Positions 13,561 through 21,238 of a DNA stretch of 45,277 nt are shown one piece after another. Origin of the DNA: Rhodoferax sp. (lineage in GTDB: Bacteria; Pseudomonadota; Gammaproteobacteria; Burkholderiales; Burkholderiaceae_C). Position 1 is the first letter of the stretch. The number at the start of each line of letters is the position of its first letter. Position numbers and translations under genes: made by a program. The notes below the pieces were generated by a model. The model was not told the DNA's origin. It was given only the letters and a program-made list of their open reading frames with translations, and made no database searches. The DNA lies in NCBI RefSeq assembly GCF_011391645.1, contig NZ_JAABQC010000008.1:1-45277 (forward strand), read 5' to 3'.

Positions 13561-14195
13561 TCACCCTGGCCCTGTCCAAAGGACGCATTTTTGAAGAAAC
13601 CCTGCCGCTGCTCAAGGCCGCCGGCATCGAGGTGCTGGAAGACCCTGAAAAATCACGCAAACTGATCCTGACCACCAACCAGCCCGACGTGCGGGTGCTG
13701 GTGGTGCGCGCCACCGACGTGCCCACCTATGTGCAATATGGTGGCGCAGACCTGGGCATTACTGGCAAGGACACCTTGCTGGAGCACGGCAGCGATGGCC
13801 TGTACCAGCCGCTTGATTTGCAGATTGCCAAGTGCCGCATCAGCGTGGCGGTGCGCTCGGACTTTGATTACGCCACAGCCGTCAAAAAAGGCTCGCGCCT
13901 GACCGTGGCCACCAAATACGTGGCCATTTCACGCGAATTTTTTGCGGCCAAGGGTGTGCACGTCGATTTGATCAAGCTTTACGGCAGCATGGAGCTGGCG
14001 CCGCTGGTGGGCATGGCCGACGCCATTGTCGATCTGGTCTCGACCGGCAACACCCTCAAGGCCAACCATCTGGTCGAGGTCGAGCACATCATGGACATCA
14101 GCTCGCGCCTGGTGGTGAACCAGGCCGCGCTCAAGCTCAAGCAGGCCCCGATCCGCAAGATCATCGACGCCTTTGCCGCGGCCATCGGCCAATAA
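13557..14195 (+). CDS. hisG: ATP phosphoribosyltransferase, short form (HisG-S)
   Basis: HisG condenses ATP and PRPP in the first step of histidine synthesis. At 212 residues it is the short form, lacking the C-terminal ACT-like regulatory domain of the long (about 300-residue) enzymes. Short HisG needs the HisRS-like partner HisZ for activity and feedback control; no hisZ is in this window. The N-terminal [10 protein letters not shown] motif and the PRPP-binding [14 protein letters not shown] segment near residues 158-171 are clear. Translation is probably coupled to murA through the ATGA overlap. Confidence 0.96.
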   Translation: MITLALSKGRIFEETLPLLKAAGIEVLEDPEKSRKLILTTNQPDVRVLVVRATDVPTYVQYGGADLGITGKDTLLEHGSDGLYQPLDLQIAKCRISVAVRSDFDYATAVKKGSRLTVATKYVAISREFFAAKGVHVDLIKLYGSMELAPLVGMADAIVDLVSTGNTLKANHLVEVEHIMDISSRLVVNQAALKLKQAPIRKIIDAFAAAIGQ

Positions 14196-14210
14196 ACTGG
14201 AGTGAATGCC

Positions 14211-15530
14211 ATGACACTCGTCGCAACGCCCGCCCGCTTGTCAACCACCAGCAGCAACTTTGATGTTGATTTCAAGGCGCGCCTGCACTGGTCTGCCGAC
14301 ACCGATGCCGGCATTGAGCAGCGCGTGGCCGACATTCTGGCCGATGTGCAACTGCGCGGTGATGCCGCCGTGCTCGACTACACCGCGCGTTTTGACGGCC
14401 TGCAGGCCACCACGATGGCCGAGCTGGAACTGACCCAGGCCGAACTCAAGGTCGCTTTCGAGGGGTTGCCTGCCGTTCAGCGCGAAGCCCTGCAAGCCGC
14501 CGCGGCACGGGTGCGCAGCTACCACGAGGCGCAGCGCAAGGCCAGTGGTGAGAGCTGGAGCTACCGTGATGAAGACGGCACCTTGCTGGGTCAAAAGGTC
14601 ACGCCGCTGGACCGGGTCGGCATTTACGTGCCTGGCGGCAAGGCCGCCTACCCGAGCAGCGTGCTGATGAACGCCATTCCGGCCCATGTGGCCGGTGTGG
14701 CCGAGATCATCATGGTGGTGCCCACGCCCAAAGGCGAGAAAAACATGCTGGTACTGGCTGCCGCCTATGTGGCCGGTGTCAGCCGCGCCTTCACCGTGGG
14801 CGGTGCCCAGGCGGTGGCGGCGCTGGCCTATGGCACGGCAACGATCCCCAAGGTGGACAAGATCACCGGCCCCGGCAACGCCTTTGTTGCCGCCGCCAAG
14901 CGCCGCGTGTTTGGCACGGTCGGCATCGACATGATTGCCGGCCCCAGCGAGATTTTGGTGCTGGCCGATGGCAGCACGCCGCCGGACTGGGTGGCGATGG
15001 ATTTATTCAGCCAGGCCGAGCACGACGAGTTGGCGCAAAGCATTTTGCTGTGTCCCGACGCGGGCTACATCGACTTGGTGCAGGCCAGTATCAACCGTTT
15101 GTTGCCGGAGATGCCACGGCGCGAGATCATCGCCAAGTCGCTCAACGGTCGTGGCGCGCTGATCCACACGCGCAGCATGGAAGAAGCCTGCGCCATCAGC
15201 AACCGGATTGCGCCGGAGCACCTGGAGGTGAGCAGTCGCGACCCGCACCGCTGGGAGCCGTTGCTCAAGCACGCCGGTGCCATTTTCCTGGGCGCCTTCA
15301 CCAGTGAATCGCTGGGCGACTACTGCGCCGGCCCCAACCATGTGCTGCCCACCAGCGGCACAGCGCGCTTTTCATCGCCGCTGGGGGTTTATGACTTTCA
15401 AAAGCGCAGCAGCCTGATCGAGGTCAGCGAGGCCGGCGCCCAAAGCCTGGGCCAGATTGCCTCGGTGCTGGCGCATGGCGAGGGCCTGCAAGCCCACGCC
15501 CGGGCAGCCGAAATGCGCATGAAGATTTAG
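14211..15530 (+). CDS. hisD: histidinol dehydrogenase
   Basis: HisD performs the last two steps of histidine synthesis, oxidising L-histidinol to histidine with NAD and a zinc ion. The ATG at 14211 gives 439 residues and is preceded eight bases upstream by GGAG (14199-14202). A GTG at 14202 is also in frame but would overlap that ribosome-binding site. Family motifs include [30 protein letters not shown], the I-A-G-P-S-E segment, a catalytic H-Glu pair in RIAPEHLEV and [19 protein letters not shown]. In many relatives hisC follows directly; here the next gene is on the opposite strand. Confidence 0.96.
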   Translation: MTLVATPARLSTTSSNFDVDFKARLHWSADTDAGIEQRVADILADVQLRGDAAVLDYTARFDGLQATTMAELELTQAELKVAFEGLPAVQREALQAAAARVRSYHEAQRKASGESWSYRDEDGTLLGQKVTPLDRVGIYVPGGKAAYPSSVLMNAIPAHVAGVAEIIMVVPTPKGEKNMLVLAAAYVAGVSRAFTVGGAQAVAALAYGTATIPKVDKITGPGNAFVAAAKRRVFGTVGIDMIAGPSEILVLADGSTPPDWVAMDLFSQAEHDELAQSILLCPDAGYIDLVQASINRLLPEMPRREIIAKSLNGRGALIHTRSMEEACAISNRIAPEHLEVSSRDPHRWEPLLKHAGAIFLGAFTSESLGDYCAGPNHVLPTSGTARFSSPLGVYDFQKRSSLIEVSEAGAQSLGQIASVLAHGEGLQAHARAAEMRMKI

Positions 15531-15605
15531 CGATCAAGCCGCATCGCGCACCGCCACCGGGGGCACGCGATTCACCATTTGCCCCGCTCCAAGCGCCGAC
15601 GGTGG

Positions 15606-16574
15606 TCAGGGTGCCACGACTTCCTGCCAACCCGGGCCCGGGTTGAAGCTGTTGATTTTTGCCGCGACGCTGGCGCTGTTGGCGCCAAGATCCTTCTGAT
15701 AGATCTTGCCGTTGTGATTGACGATGAAGCTCATGACACCGCTTTTGTTGTGGCTGTCCGGGTAAGCGAGCATGGCAAAACCGGCAAGCATGCGGCCGTT
15801 GATGACGTAGTTGTAGGCCCCGCCAGCCGCCGCCTTGCCCTGGCGCGTCAGGATCTTGAAGTGGTAGCCGCGGTACGGGTCGCCCTGCTTGTGGCCAGCC
15901 AGATAGGCAGAACTCTCGGCGATCAGCGGCCCGAACGGGCTCATCTCTTCGCCCTTGGCGGCATCCGCAGGCCAGTACAGGCCGTCCTGCTTGCCAGGTG
16001 CGCTTGCGAGTTTTTTGGCGAACTCCCGCACGCCGTCGCCGTTCCGATCGCGCGCCGCAAAGGCGCGCTGGGCGTCAAGATAGGCGCCTAAAACGTAGAT
16101 GGCGTTGCGTTCATTACCGCCAATGCGCCGATTGATGAGCTCGTTTGCACCTTCCTCGCTGGCAAAACGCCAGCGATCACCCACGCGGACAATCGGAATC
16201 GGTACTGGCCAGGCTTCTGCGCCAATCAGCAGCACGCGGCGCTCCTGGCTGGGCTCATGCAACACATGCAGGGTCTGCATGGCCGCAAGGATCTTTGCAC
16301 GGGTGGCGCTGGTTGCGGCGCGGTCAGGCTGGATGACGAGGTCCTTATGCGCTTCGCCGACGATCGAAAGCATGGCCGCGTCGCTGTCGGTTTTAAGCGC
16401 GGCCATCAGTGCCTCCACGGCCGCATCCGGCGTGCCAAAGGTTTGCTGGTCCGCTGCGCCGGAGGCCAATGGCAGGGCCAGCAGCAACACGGCGGCAAGT
16501 TGGCGCAATTTGGCAATCAGATTGAATGGGTTCATGGCATTCGTCAAAGTGAGGGTTGAAGGCTTGGGTGTCAT
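15606..16574 (-). CDS. DUF2950 domain-containing exported protein
   Basis: This 322-residue protein has a signal peptide ending near LASGAADQQ and one large domain that I recognise as DUF2950, whose function is unknown. Visible markers are the F-x-x-P-D-A-A-V-E-A-L start, a central D-R-N-G-D-G-V-R-E-F-A segment resembling a calcium-binding loop, P-F-G-P-L-I, G-D-P-Y-R-G-Y-H-F-K-I-L-T and, near the end, N-K-S-G-V-M-S-F-I-V-N-H-N-G-x-I-Y-Q-K-D-L-G. It begins nine bases after the DUF3300 stop, a pairing I recall from other proteobacteria, so the two probably work together in the periplasm. A second start at residue 14 is possible. It converges on hisD, 75 bases away, and no terminator is seen between them. 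Confidence 0.85.
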   Translation of the reverse strand: MTPKPSTLTLTNAMNPFNLIAKLRQLAAVLLLALPLASGAADQQTFGTPDAAVEALMAALKTDSDAAMLSIVGEAHKDLVIQPDRAATSATRAKILAAMQTLHVLHEPSQERRVLLIGAEAWPVPIPIVRVGDRWRFASEEGANELINRRIGGNERNAIYVLGAYLDAQRAFAARDRNGDGVREFAKKLASAPGKQDGLYWPADAAKGEEMSPFGPLIAESSAYLAGHKQGDPYRGYHFKILTRQGKAAAGGAYNYVINGRMLAGFAMLAYPDSHNKSGVMSFIVNHNGKIYQKDLGANSASVAAKINSFNPGPGWQEVVAP

Positions 16575-16583
16575 GGCTGTGTC

Positions 16584-17726
16584 CTAGCGTCTGCGGCCAC
16601 CACCCGCGGGCAGGGGCGGGCGGCTGCCACCAGTCGACCTGGGTGTGGCGCTGGCGCGGCTGGAGGCGCCGCGGGAGCTGTCCATGCTGGTTTGTCGACC
16701 AGAACCGTAGCCGTCAAAGGCGCTGCCGCCCGTGCTCGCCCTCGGCTGCGTTGCCGGGCGTGTCGCGTTACCGGCCGCGCCTGAGCCGACGGCAGGTGTG
16801 TCGCCTACACGGGCAGGGGGATTGGCGCCAACGCTGCTGCTGACCTGGCCCGGTTGCTTGTTGGGCTTCCACTGGCTCGACCCCCCACCGGCTGCTGGCC
16901 GGTTGGCATTGATGTTGCCCGTGTTGATGTTGCCGGTGTTGATATTCGTATTGCGGTTGATGTTGATGTTGGCGTTGCTGCCGTAGTGCGCCACATAGTG
17001 ATGGCCATGCCATGCCGAACTGATCGCTGCACCCCAGATCAGGCCGGCGGCAAATGCCGCACCGGGCGCATAGGGGTAGTAGTACACAGGGTAGGGTGTC
17101 GGGTAGTAGCCCCAGGATGAATAGCCGCCATACACCACCACGGTGGTCGGGTTGTACTGCGGCACGTAGATCACCTGCGGGTCGGCCGGAACGATCTTGA
17201 TGACTTCCTTTTCGACCACGATCACCTGCTTGCCATCGCTCTTAAGGTTGCCGGTTGAATACACCTTGCGCCGGAACGTCTGGATAGCCTGCAGCACCTC
17301 ACCCTGATCTGCCACCACGGCCTCACCCAGTGCCGAGGTCCAGTCGAGGTCGTTGCTCATGGTCTTCACCACCTCGGGGTAGTTCAGCAGCGACTTCACC
17401 GCATCGTCCCATTGCTCGTTGACCGCAAGCTTGGGGTCGGTCTTGCGCTTGTCGAGATAGCGGTCCGCCTGCACCAGTTGCAACGGGTTCGTCGCTGCCG
17501 GCAGGATGATGCCGATGAGGTCGTCCGGGTAGAGCGCAATCGGCCCGACGAGTTTGTCGAGTTGCTCGACCGAGTAACTGGCGGTGGCAGTTGCGGGCGC
17601 AGCAGCAGGGGCCTGCGCGAAAAGCTGTGGCGTGAAAAGTGATGCGATCAGCACGGCCACTGTGGTCATGCTGCGCGCCCGCCGCCCGCTGGCTGCAAGT
17701 TTGGGTTTGGATTGGAGTGGGGACAT
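16584..17726 (-). CDS. DUF3300 domain-containing exported protein
   Basis: The DUF3300 domain, of unknown function, is recognised from E-Q-L-D-x-L-V-G-P-I-A-L-Y-P-D-D-L followed by L-P-A-A-T-N-P-L-Q-L-V-Q-A and V-I-Y-V-P-Q-Y-N-P. The ATG at 17726 gives about 380 residues with a signal peptide ending near LFAQAPA; an upstream ATG at 17759 would add 11 residues and has no ribosome-binding site. After the domain comes a Tyr/Pro-rich hydrophobic stretch, then an Asn/Ile/Thr repeat (N-I-N-T-G units) and a long Gly/Ser/Arg-rich, probably disordered tail ending in GGGRRR. The product is likely periplasmic or surface-attached. Confidence 0.85.
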   Translation of the reverse strand: MSPLQSKPKLAASGRRARSMTTVAVLIASLFTPQLFAQAPAAAPATATASYSVEQLDKLVGPIALYPDDLIGIILPAATNPLQLVQADRYLDKRKTDPKLAVNEQWDDAVKSLLNYPEVVKTMSNDLDWTSALGEAVVADQGEVLQAIQTFRRKVYSTGNLKSDGKQVIVVEKEVIKIVPADPQVIYVPQYNPTTVVVYGGYSSWGYYPTPYPVYYYPYAPGAAFAAGLIWGAAISSAWHGHHYVAHYGSNANININRNTNINTGNINTGNINANRPAAGGGSSQWKPNKQPGQVSSSVGANPPARVGDTPAVGSGAAGNATRPATQPRASTGGSAFDGYGSGRQTSMDSSRGASSRASATPRSTGGSRPPLPAGGGRRR

Positions 17727-17773
17727 GGCAGACTCTTGAGTGTTAAAAATGGACCACATTGACGGTTGAGATA

Positions 17774-18301
17774 TTACTGGGGCTTGACTGGAACACTGGC
17801 CTCAAACAGCAGGGTCGCGCCCGGTCCGTTCGCGCCGGGTGTCGAAATGGCGAGCTGGCCCGACTTGAAGCCAAAGCGCCGTGCCGCCTGCAGTCGTTGC
17901 AGAAACCGCGTCTCGACTGCGCTCTGTGCATCCGGGCAGGCCATGCGCGTCCCGGCCACCAGTCCCACCTGCAACTCGCCCGGCGTGTTCCCCGGTGTGA
18001 CGGCGGTCGTGTAGCGGTTGCAGCCCGAACTGCCGGAGAAGCGGCCTGCCGCATAGCTCAGCGTGACGACGGGCTGCGCCGGCGCCGGTTCGGCAACGTC
18101 CCAGGCGCGCAGCACCCAGGTGGTGCCCGCGAGCGCGTCCAGCGTGACCAGATCATGCGATGCTGCACCCGGTCCGGCGGGCGCGGGCGCTTTATCAGGC
18201 GCAGCAATGTCGGGTGGCGCGGCGCATGCAACGCAGGCAAAGGCCAGCACCACAGCAATCAAGCTGCCCGTAAACCGTCGGCTTGAATCCGGGTGTTTCA
18301 T
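17774..18301 (-). CDS. META-domain lipoprotein (HslJ-like)
   Basis: This 175-residue protein has a signal peptide and a probable lipobox around A-C-V-A-C (Cys about residue 27). The META domain runs from about residue 55 to the end: L-A-G-T-T-W-V-L at its start, G-R-F-S-G-S-S-G-C-N-R-Y-T in the middle, then T-R-M-A-C-P-D-A-Q-S-A-V-E. The pairing of two cysteines around the G-C-N-R-Y and M-A-C-P motifs is typical of the HslJ/META family, whose E. coli member is heat-inducible and linked to novobiocin resistance. It lies 34 bases after the SYLF gene and 47 bases before DUF3300 on the same strand, so it is likely co-transcribed with both. Confidence 0.82.
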   Translation of the reverse strand: MKHPDSSRRFTGSLIAVVLAFACVACAAPPDIAAPDKAPAPAGPGAASHDLVTLDALAGTTWVLRAWDVAEPAPAQPVVTLSYAAGRFSGSSGCNRYTTAVTPGNTPGELQVGLVAGTRMACPDAQSAVETRFLQRLQAARRFGFKSGQLAISTPGANGPGATLLFEASVPVKPQ

Positions 18302-18335
18302 GGCCGCTGGTTGAGTGGCTGCTGAGTCCGGGGAC

Positions 18336-18965
18336 TCAATTCAAATCACTGTCCTTGTAGTACTTGGTTCCCTTGGCGGTCAGCTCCAGGGCAAGGCCAT
18401 CATCGCTCAACTGGTACAGCCAGACACCGGGGGTCACGGACAGGGCGCCAGCAAATACCTCAGTGCCCTTGCCGCCCGATTTGGCGGTGATCGAGCTCTG
18501 CGCGCCGATTTCCCAGCCGGAGTTGACGAACTTGTCCAGGTCCGATTTATTCTCGAAGACCCAGACCAGCTTGAACTTTTTCACGCCGAAGCCAAGACCC
18601 GCCTGGGCCTCGACCATCTTCATGAAGGTCTCTTTTCTCGACTTGTTGTCAACCACCACGCCCTTGCCGGTGCCGCCGCCGGCGAACAGGATCTTCATGC
18701 CGAAATTGCTGAACACCGCATAGCCCGCGGCACGCTCAATGGCTGTCTTGGCGCTGGGTGTGGACTGGTAGAGGCGGGTCAGGGTTTCCTGTGCCATGCT
18801 GCGGGTTTCCTGCTGCATCTCTGCCTTGCTGGCGGCCTGCGCCACGCCGCCCAGGGCAATGAGCGTGAACGACATGAGCAAAGCCAGAATATGTCGAATC
18901 TTGAAGCGAAGAATGCTGATCAGCGGCAAGCGAGTCAGCCGCGTCGGGGTGGATAAACTTTGCAT
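18336..18965 (-). CDS. SYLF (Ysc84-like) lipid-binding domain protein
   Basis: This 209-residue exported protein has a long, basic n-region and a hydrophobic signal segment ending near G-V-A-Q-A-A-S. The SYLF domain covers most of the rest: A-G-Y-A-V-F-S-N-F-G-M-K, G-G-G-T-G-K-G-V-V-V-D, M-K-M-V-E-A-Q-A-G-L-G-F-G-V-K-K and T-P-G-V-W-L-Y-Q-L. SYLF domains bind phosphoinositides or other lipids in eukaryotes; the role of the secreted bacterial forms is unclear. A good ribosome-binding site (GGAAGGA) precedes the start. It is the first gene of the minus-strand set SYLF - META - DUF3300 - DUF2950, so the operon promoter should lie in the 218-base gap at 18966-19183. Confidence 0.85.
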   Translation of the reverse strand: MQSLSTPTRLTRLPLISILRFKIRHILALLMSFTLIALGGVAQAASKAEMQQETRSMAQETLTRLYQSTPSAKTAIERAAGYAVFSNFGMKILFAGGGTGKGVVVDNKSRKETFMKMVEAQAGLGFGVKKFKLVWVFENKSDLDKFVNSGWEIGAQSSITAKSGGKGTEVFAGALSVTPGVWLYQLSDDGLALELTAKGTKYYKDSDLN

Positions 18966-19094
18966 TTTGGATTCCTTCCGGATATTTCTTAGGTTGATTA
19001 CTGTATCATTTTCAGCCTTGATTTTTGACTCTGGATGCCCGAATGCATTGCATGTGGCCTAACGTTGATGAATTTGGTGTTCGGTTGGCCCAAA

Positions 19095-19130
19095 GTCTCA
19101 TTGGCAGCAACTGGTCGGTGCCCCTAGAAT
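19095..19130 (+). promoter_or_regulatory. predicted promoter of the DUF4136 gene with GTCTCATTG-N20-CTAG element
   Basis: GTCTCATTG (19095-19103) is followed 20 bases later by CTAGAAT (19124-19130). TTGGCA (19101-19106) and TAGAAT (19125-19130), 18 bases apart, fit -35 and -10 boxes, and the C before the -10 suits stationary-phase (RpoS-type) promoters. The same GTCTCATTG-N20-CTAG arrangement recurs at 20213. Here AGTCTCATTG (19094-19103) is also mirrored by CAATGAGACT (19131-19140), giving a 10-bp inverted repeat flanking the promoter. The surrounding 218-base gap (18966-19183) shows nothing else clear beyond the two ribosome-binding sites. Confidence 0.5.
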
Positions 19131-19183
19131 CAATGAGACTGTACAGGGCTCAAATGAATGGCAAAGAATCTGGAGGTGTTCAC

Positions 19184-19744
19184 ATGAAACTTGGCGCTAT
19201 GTCAAAGCGGGCCGCCATTTTGATTGCAGTTGCGCTGATGTGTGCTTGTGCCACCGGCCCTGACATCCACCGCGACATCAACCCGGCGGCTGAGTTTGCC
19301 AACTACAAGACCTTTGGCTACTTCTCGCCGCTGGCCACCGACCGGGCCGGCTACGAGTCGGTATTGACCACGCGGCTGAAGGACGCCACGCGCCGCGCGA
19401 TGGAGGCCAAGGGCTATGTTTACAGCGAATCCAACCCTGACCTGCTGCTCAACTTCTTTGCCAACGTGCAGGAAAAGCAGGAGCTCCGCGCCACGCCCGC
19501 CATGGGTTACTACGGCTATCGCCGTGGCTTTTATGGCGGCTATGGCGCCACCATGGTGGAAACCGTGACCTACCGGGAGGGCACGCTCAGCCTCGACCTG
19601 ATCGAGGCCAGGCGCAAGCTGCTGGTGTGGCAGGCCACGGCCGAGGGCAGCGTCTCGAGCGAGGCACGCAATAATCCGGGTGCGGCCATCGACGCGGTGG
19701 TTGCCGGGTTGATGGCGCCCCTGCCGAGCGCAGGGCGACCCTGA
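19184..19744 (+). CDS. DUF4136 domain-containing lipoprotein
   Basis: The start at 19184 is fixed by a strong GGAGG seven bases upstream; the frame stays open further 5' but without a ribosome-binding site. The 186-residue product has a signal peptide ending in L-M-C-A-C with a lipidation cysteine, so it is a probable outer-membrane lipoprotein. The DUF4136 domain is seen as F-A-N-Y-K-T-F-G-Y-F, A-M-E-A-K-G-Y, N-P-D-L-L-L-N-F-F and the late L-V-W-Q-A-T-A-E-G-S segment. A Tyr/Gly-rich stretch (GYYGYRRGFYGGYG) lies in the middle. The family function is unknown. It is divergent from the SYLF set. Confidence 0.83.
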   Translation: MKLGAMSKRAAILIAVALMCACATGPDIHRDINPAAEFANYKTFGYFSPLATDRAGYESVLTTRLKDATRRAMEAKGYVYSESNPDLLLNFFANVQEKQELRATPAMGYYGYRRGFYGGYGATMVETVTYREGTLSLDLIEARRKLLVWQATAEGSVSSEARNNPGAAIDAVVAGLMAPLPSAGRP

Positions 19745-19824
19745 ACCACTGCTGCCGCATGCGTTGCGGGCACCGCTGATCACGGCTCCGGTCAACTGAT
19801 GTGACACCTCGAAAGGGCAAGACA

Positions 19825-20202
19825 ATGGCGATGGTAAACGAATGGATCGAGGCAGCGACGCAGGGCGTCGAACTGCTGGCGGTGATGGTGATGGTCGGTT
19901 TCATCGCTGTGGGCACAGTGCGCTGGCTGCTTGAGATGCCAAGCGGCGCGGTGCGGGCCTACGAGCGCTACCGCCTGATGCTGGCGCGCAGCCTGCTGCT
20001 TGGTCTGGAGTTGCTGGTGGCCGCCGACATCATCCGCACCTTGACCATCGAGCTGACGCTGGTCAACCTGGCCACGCTGGGCCTGCTGGTGGTGTTGCGC
20101 ACGGTGCTCGGCTGGACCCTGACCGTGGAGGTGGAAGGGCGCTGGCCGTGGCAGGCCGGAAAGTCGGCCGAAGTCGGTGAGAGGTCGCACGAGAAGGCTT
20201 GA
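19825..20202 (+). CDS. DUF1622 membrane protein
   Basis: The ATG at 19825 is preceded seven bases upstream by AAGGG; a GTG at 19801 is in frame but less well placed. The 125-residue protein has three hydrophobic helices and matches DUF1622 in G-V-E-L-L-A-V, L-G-L-E-L-L-V-A-A-D-I-I-R-T-L-T and L-V-V-L-R-T-V-L-G-W-T-L-T-V-E-V. It is an inner-membrane protein of unknown function. It follows the DUF4136 gene by 80 bases on the same strand, with no promoter or terminator evident between them. Confidence 0.82.
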   Translation: MAMVNEWIEAATQGVELLAVMVMVGFIAVGTVRWLLEMPSGAVRAYERYRLMLARSLLLGLELLVAADIIRTLTIELTLVNLATLGLLVVLRTVLGWTLTVEVEGRWPWQAGKSAEVGERSHEKA

Positions 20203-20212
20203 TCAGACCAAG

Positions 20213-20248
20213 GTCTCATTGCTTGCGTGGCGACCGCGGCGCTAGCAT
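20213..20248 (+). promoter_or_regulatory. second GTCTCATTG-N20-CTAG promoter-like element
   Basis: GTCTCATTG (20213-20221) is followed after exactly 20 bases by CTAGCAT (20242-20248). TTGCTT (20219-20224) and TAGCAT (20243-20248) would be the -35 and -10 boxes with an 18-base spacer. The preceding CAAG also matches CAAA at the first copy. Transcription would start near 20255, giving a leader of about 25 bases containing AAGGGG (20264-20269) before the ATG at 20280. Confidence 0.5.
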
Positions 20249-20279
20249 ATGGCTCATTTTAAAAAGGGGTTGATCCATC

Positions 20280-20660
20280 ATGGACAGTATTTGGTCAAAT
20301 TTCATCACAGAACTGATCGGGCGCGTTGACGGTCCGATGCATTTCCGGATCTATCTGCAACCGTTGGTAGCCATATTTTTTGCTTTTCGTGATGGCCGCA
20401 AGGATGCCCGCGAGGGCCGGCCAGCTTATGGCTGGGCCTTGCTGACCAATAGCGAGCACAGGCGCTACCTGCTGCAGGACGGCTGGAAGGGTTTTCGCAA
20501 TGTGTTCCTGATCGCTTTGCTGCTTGACCTGGTGTACCAGTACGTTGCCATTGGGGGATTCAGGCCGCTGCAGACCCTGCTCACCGCGCTGTTGCTGGCC
20601 GTGGTGCCCTATTTGCTGTTGCGCGGCCCCGTCAACCGGTTGTCCGGTGGCGGCAAGTAA
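20280..20660 (+). CDS. small inner-membrane protein of unknown family
   Basis: I do not recognise this 126-residue protein with certainty. It has two or three predicted membrane helices: about residues 26-36 (weak), 73-92 and 95-114. The loop between them is charged and carries F-R-D-G-R-K-D-A-R-E-G-R-P-A-Y-G-W and G-W-K-G-F-R-N-V-F. Such loops recur in conserved hypothetical membrane proteins of proteobacteria. AAGGGG ten bases upstream supports the start. It is the first gene behind the second shared promoter element and lies 16 bases ahead of the DUF202 gene, so the two are probably one transcript. Confidence 0.7.
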   Translation: MDSIWSNFITELIGRVDGPMHFRIYLQPLVAIFFAFRDGRKDAREGRPAYGWALLTNSEHRRYLLQDGWKGFRNVFLIALLLDLVYQYVAIGGFRPLQTLLTALLLAVVPYLLLRGPVNRLSGGGK

Positions 20661-20676
20661 CAAAGGGGTGCGAGCG

Positions 20677-21171
20677 ATGATTGAACCAACCAAGGGTTCG
20701 GCCCAACCGGCATCCGGGGCGAAGCATGAGTCGCTCAAGGCCAAGATAGGCAGGCTCGAAGATGCCCTGGCAGCCAAGTTCGGCTTGGGTGGCAGCGACA
20801 TTTCATTTGACAAGGTCGATGCAACGACACTCGCGCTGGAGCGCACCTTGCTGGCGGCCGAGCGCACGCTGCAGGCCTGGATCCGCACGGCACTGTCGCT
20901 GATCAGCTTTGGCTTCACCATTGGCAAGCTCGGGCAGGTGGTGGTCACCTTGCCCGGCATGCCACGACACATTGGTACCGACAGTTTGAGCTACCTGCTG
21001 GTGATACTGGGCACCTTGTCGCTTGCCGTGGCGGCGGTACAGCATTGGTTCACCATGCGGAAATTGCGGGCACGCGGTTTGCCCAGAGAACTCAGCCTGG
21101 CCTTCGGTGTGGCCATTCTTTTGGTCTTGCTGGGCGCCTTTGCATTCAGCGCCCTGGTGATGAAGCTCTGA
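20677..21171 (+). CDS. DUF202 (YidH-like) membrane protein
   Basis: The start at 20677 has AAAGGGG eight bases upstream. The 164-residue product has a polar N-terminal region of about 50 residues and then the DUF202 domain: L-A-x-E-R-T-L-L-A-A-E-R-T-L-Q-A-W-I-R-T-A-L-S-L-I-S-F-G-F-T-I (about 56-86), followed by two more membrane helices near 108-127 and 143-163. DUF202 proteins such as E. coli YidH have no established function. A strong terminator begins 23 bases after the stop. Confidence 0.85.
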   Translation: MIEPTKGSAQPASGAKHESLKAKIGRLEDALAAKFGLGGSDISFDKVDATTLALERTLLAAERTLQAWIRTALSLISFGFTIGKLGQVVVTLPGMPRHIGTDSLSYLLVILGTLSLAVAAVQHWFTMRKLRARGLPRELSLAFGVAILLVLLGAFAFSALVMKL

Positions 21172-21193
21172 ACCTTCAGATTGCTCAGGCACC

Positions 21194-21226
21194 AAAAGGG
21201 GCCTGCCTGATGCAGGCCCCTTTTTT
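21194..21226. terminator. strong Rho-independent terminator between DUF202 and maeB
   Basis: AAAAGGGGCCTGC (21194-21206) pairs perfectly with GCAGGCCCCTTTT (21212-21224) across a five-base loop, and a run of Ts follows. The A-run on the other side makes it usable from both directions, which suits the convergent genes (DUF202 on plus, maeB on minus). Confidence 0.92.
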
Positions 21227-21238
21227 CTGGATCGCCAA

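Noticed and set aside
15606-16587. Plus-strand open frames opposite the DUF2950 gene
   Set aside because: The minus-strand product has a signal peptide and conserved domain. The plus frames are shadows and lack ribosome-binding sites.
16890-16990. Short direct repeats that might suggest a CRISPR array
   Set aside because: The units are about 10-20 bases, in frame within the DUF3300 coding region, with no unique spacers.
18308-18340. GAGTCC/GGACTC hairpin between META and SYLF genes as a terminator
   Set aside because: The stem is only six pairs with a two-base loop and no T-run. The close spacing of the genes speaks for co-transcription.
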